Positions 42,487 through 43,953 of a stretch of 43,953 bases of DNA are shown piece by piece; the first letter of the stretch is position 1; each line of letters begins with the position of its first letter. This DNA comes from Dissophora ornata. Its lineage: Eukaryota; Mortierellomycota; Mortierellomycetes; Mortierellales; Mortierellaceae. The position numbers and the translations under genes are program-made. Below the pieces are notes generated by a model. That model worked only from the letters and a program-made list of their open reading frames with translations, did not search any database and was not told the origin of the DNA. The stretch spans positions 1 through 43,953 of the forward strand of contig MU616770.1 in NCBI GenBank assembly GCA_025201705.1, in the 5' to 3' direction.

Positions 42487-43150
42487 TTGTCCTGGAATCC
42501 GTCTATACAGGATTTGGACCATGACGGTGCACGATCCAGAGATGGTGCCTCGAGAAGGTACTACTGAGCTTCAAGGATAACAATATGGAGCAAACCAGAT
42601 TCGCACAACGTACTAGCCCTCAGTCTACCAGCTACAGGCACGCGTTTCGGGCACATTGTCTAATGAAAAGTGAACCGTCGACGCGTCGTGTCTACTTGCG
42701 ACTTTACCAATTCTGAGATCTGCCGTTTTTACAGCATGTGCAATCCTCGAAACAGACGAGCGTGCCTTCACAAAAGTAGCCCTCAGTCAAGATGTCATTC
42801 TCAGAATCCGGTATCTAGCCCGATGACATCATGAACCCCCCATGCTTTCCGGTCTCGCGTGGCCATTGGAATGGCTGTAAAGTGTTTTACGAGCGGAGCC
42901 ATGGAATGACTCAGGATGCGACACCATTGACCTCCAACTACCGGCTCAAGGCTGCAGGATACAGGAATCACCGGAAAGGAATTCAAGGTCGACATCGGTC
43001 TCGGAGTAAGTTGGACTCTATGCACCGATTCACTTCGATGCACCGATTCACTACCCGCAGATCACACTTTTACAATATCGCAACGCTGACTCTTTGTTTC
43101 TTTTTATTCTTTCTTGTGCAGGTCGTCTACTACCTTTGCTACTGAGCTGA

Positions 43151-43177
43151 TGAGCGTGGGTATCAAGTTCACGCTCA
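43151..43177. other. 8-bp perfect inverted repeat (hairpin)
   Basis: TGAGCGTG at 43151-43158 pairs perfectly with CACGCTCA at 43170-43177 across an 11-nt loop. CTGA and TGATGA, the box D and box C sequences of snoRNAs, lie just before and overlapping it (43142-43153), but no snoRNA can be delimited. Confidence 0.35.
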
Positions 43178-43745
43178 AGACGAAACCACAGAGCATAGTT
43201 CCTTCAGCCCCGACCGTTCCCGCTAGTCTACAGAAACCATATCATTCATTAAAATCTAACCCATGTTGAATTCTAGTCCATGTTCGCACAGGCGCGCGAC
43301 TGGAAATTGTCCCACCTCGCCACTGTTCGCCATGGGCCACCGCTCCCCAAAAGATGCCGGTGTTCAGCTCTCCGACTGTGTTTATGCTAATTCTCTTCGC
43401 TGTGGGGCATGTTTCCCATTTTTTTGTGATCAATAAGCCCATTGTCTTGCGGAATGTTGCTCATTTCGTTCATTCAATGACTGAATGCCGACACTGGCCA
43501 AACAAACAAAGTCCTCACCGCTCCTGCGTCGAATAGCGCGTTGTTCTTGACATCCGTGTTTATTTATTTATTTTCGCGAAAAGAGGACTCTCTACTACAA
43601 CTTCACTATTCTAAACCAGACTCTCTGCCAACTCACTGAGTTGCCCAGGGTGCACGACGAGGACGTGGTCTGGTGATCGCACCCCGTTGTTCTTTTGAGT
43701 CCCCAAGGTCAAAAGAAAACGGTACATGACCCAAAAAGAAAACAC

Positions 43746-43801
43746 CTCCACACCTCCACACCCCCACACCCCCACACTCCCACACTCCCACACTCCCACA
43801 T
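43746..43801. repeat. 8-bp minisatellite, seven units
   Basis: Seven 8-bp units of the type YYCCACAC (CTCCACAC, CCCCACAC, TCCCACAC) run without interruption. The strand asymmetry (almost no G) resembles fungal subterminal or G-quadruplex-prone minisatellites, but it is not a telomere repeat. Confidence 0.85.
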
Positions 43802-43953
43802 ACACCCGTTTTTTTTATTGCCAAAAGGGAAAAAAAACAGCACGATGGCCCAAAAAATAACCCGTTTATTTTTTTACCCCTTTGCGCAGGAGGGGAGTCA
43901 AAAAAAACAAGCCCCAACACCGGGACCGAAAAAAAAACTCCTCCACACCGTTT

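Larger units (their letters stand above)
42303..43953. other. unassigned region at window end
   Basis: No reading frame here has recognisable protein character. It contains two blocks able to form stable RNA hairpins (42411-42486 and 43151-43177), a C-rich minisatellite (43746-43801) and, in the last 150 bp, alternating A or T runs and C-rich stretches. Short GT-AG-like segments exist, but no consistent exon chain could be built. Confidence 0.5.

Noticed and set aside
42920..43140. Possible exons with GT/AG borders (for example GATACAGGAATCACC up to a GTAAGT near 43002)
   Set aside because: No consistent phase chain, start codon or family match could be found for them.
1..43953. CRISPR array, operon, riboswitch or prokaryotic defence genes
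   Set aside because: No regularly spaced repeats with unique spacers and no bacterial-type gene organisation; all tandem repeats are contiguous micro- or minisatellites.

Overview
The window looks like nuclear DNA of an early-diverging filamentous fungus, most likely Mucoromycota of the Mortierella type. This is an inference from intron-rich genes (short GT-AG introns of about 60-150 bp, many with CTAAC-like branch sites), fungal-only families (DUF3712, DUF3020) and gag-like retroelement debris of a kind known from that group. No bacterial, organellar or viral gene blocks were seen.

Layout. 1-320: the 3' end of a decayed Fanzor (eukaryotic TnpB-like) gene, cut by the window edge. 493-2886 (-): PAS-type protein. 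2887-7756: about 4.9 kb with no convincing gene, holding a 21-bp tandem repeat and an A-tailed retroposon-like fragment. 7757-12629 (+): RhoGAP-domain protein with a repeat-rich tail. 12733-15610 (-): DUF3712 (Tag1-like) vacuolar-type membrane protein, divergent from 16341-19520 (+): peroxisomal Lon protease ending in SRL. 19729-21014 (+): DUF3020 protein, convergent with 21378-26442 (-): a complete telomerase reverse transcriptase (TERT) that I could resolve into 19 exons with every reading-frame phase consistent. 26590-30391 (-): large coiled-coil protein. 30932-32855 (-): secreted M28 aminopeptidase. 33100-35305: two gag-like retroelement fragments in tail-to-tail inverted orientation, forming a 2.2-kb imperfect palindrome. 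35394-36924 (-): JMJD5/KDM8-like JmjC protein. 37033-39492 (-): kinetochore protein Ndc80. 39560-40709 (+): FRG1. 40825-41442 (-): ER-type FKBP ending in KDEL. 41996-42302 (+): possible two-exon 26-residue peptide behind a TATA box. 42303-43953: no recognised gene, but hairpin-forming sequence and a C-rich minisatellite.

The genes are mostly single-copy housekeeping functions (chromosome end maintenance, kinetochore, peroxisome and vacuole quality control, ER folding) and do not form a pathway cluster. The most unusual observation is a 59-bp A-tailed retroposon fragment, flanked by a 15-bp target-site duplication, inserted into the N-terminal coding region of NDC80. The frame can be rescued if a 65-bp segment bounded by GT and AG and covering the insertion is spliced out, which would make this a young, transposon-born intron. 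A related fragment lies at 5.2 kb. The Fanzor remnant, the intact TERT and the retroelement palindrome are the other points worth following up.
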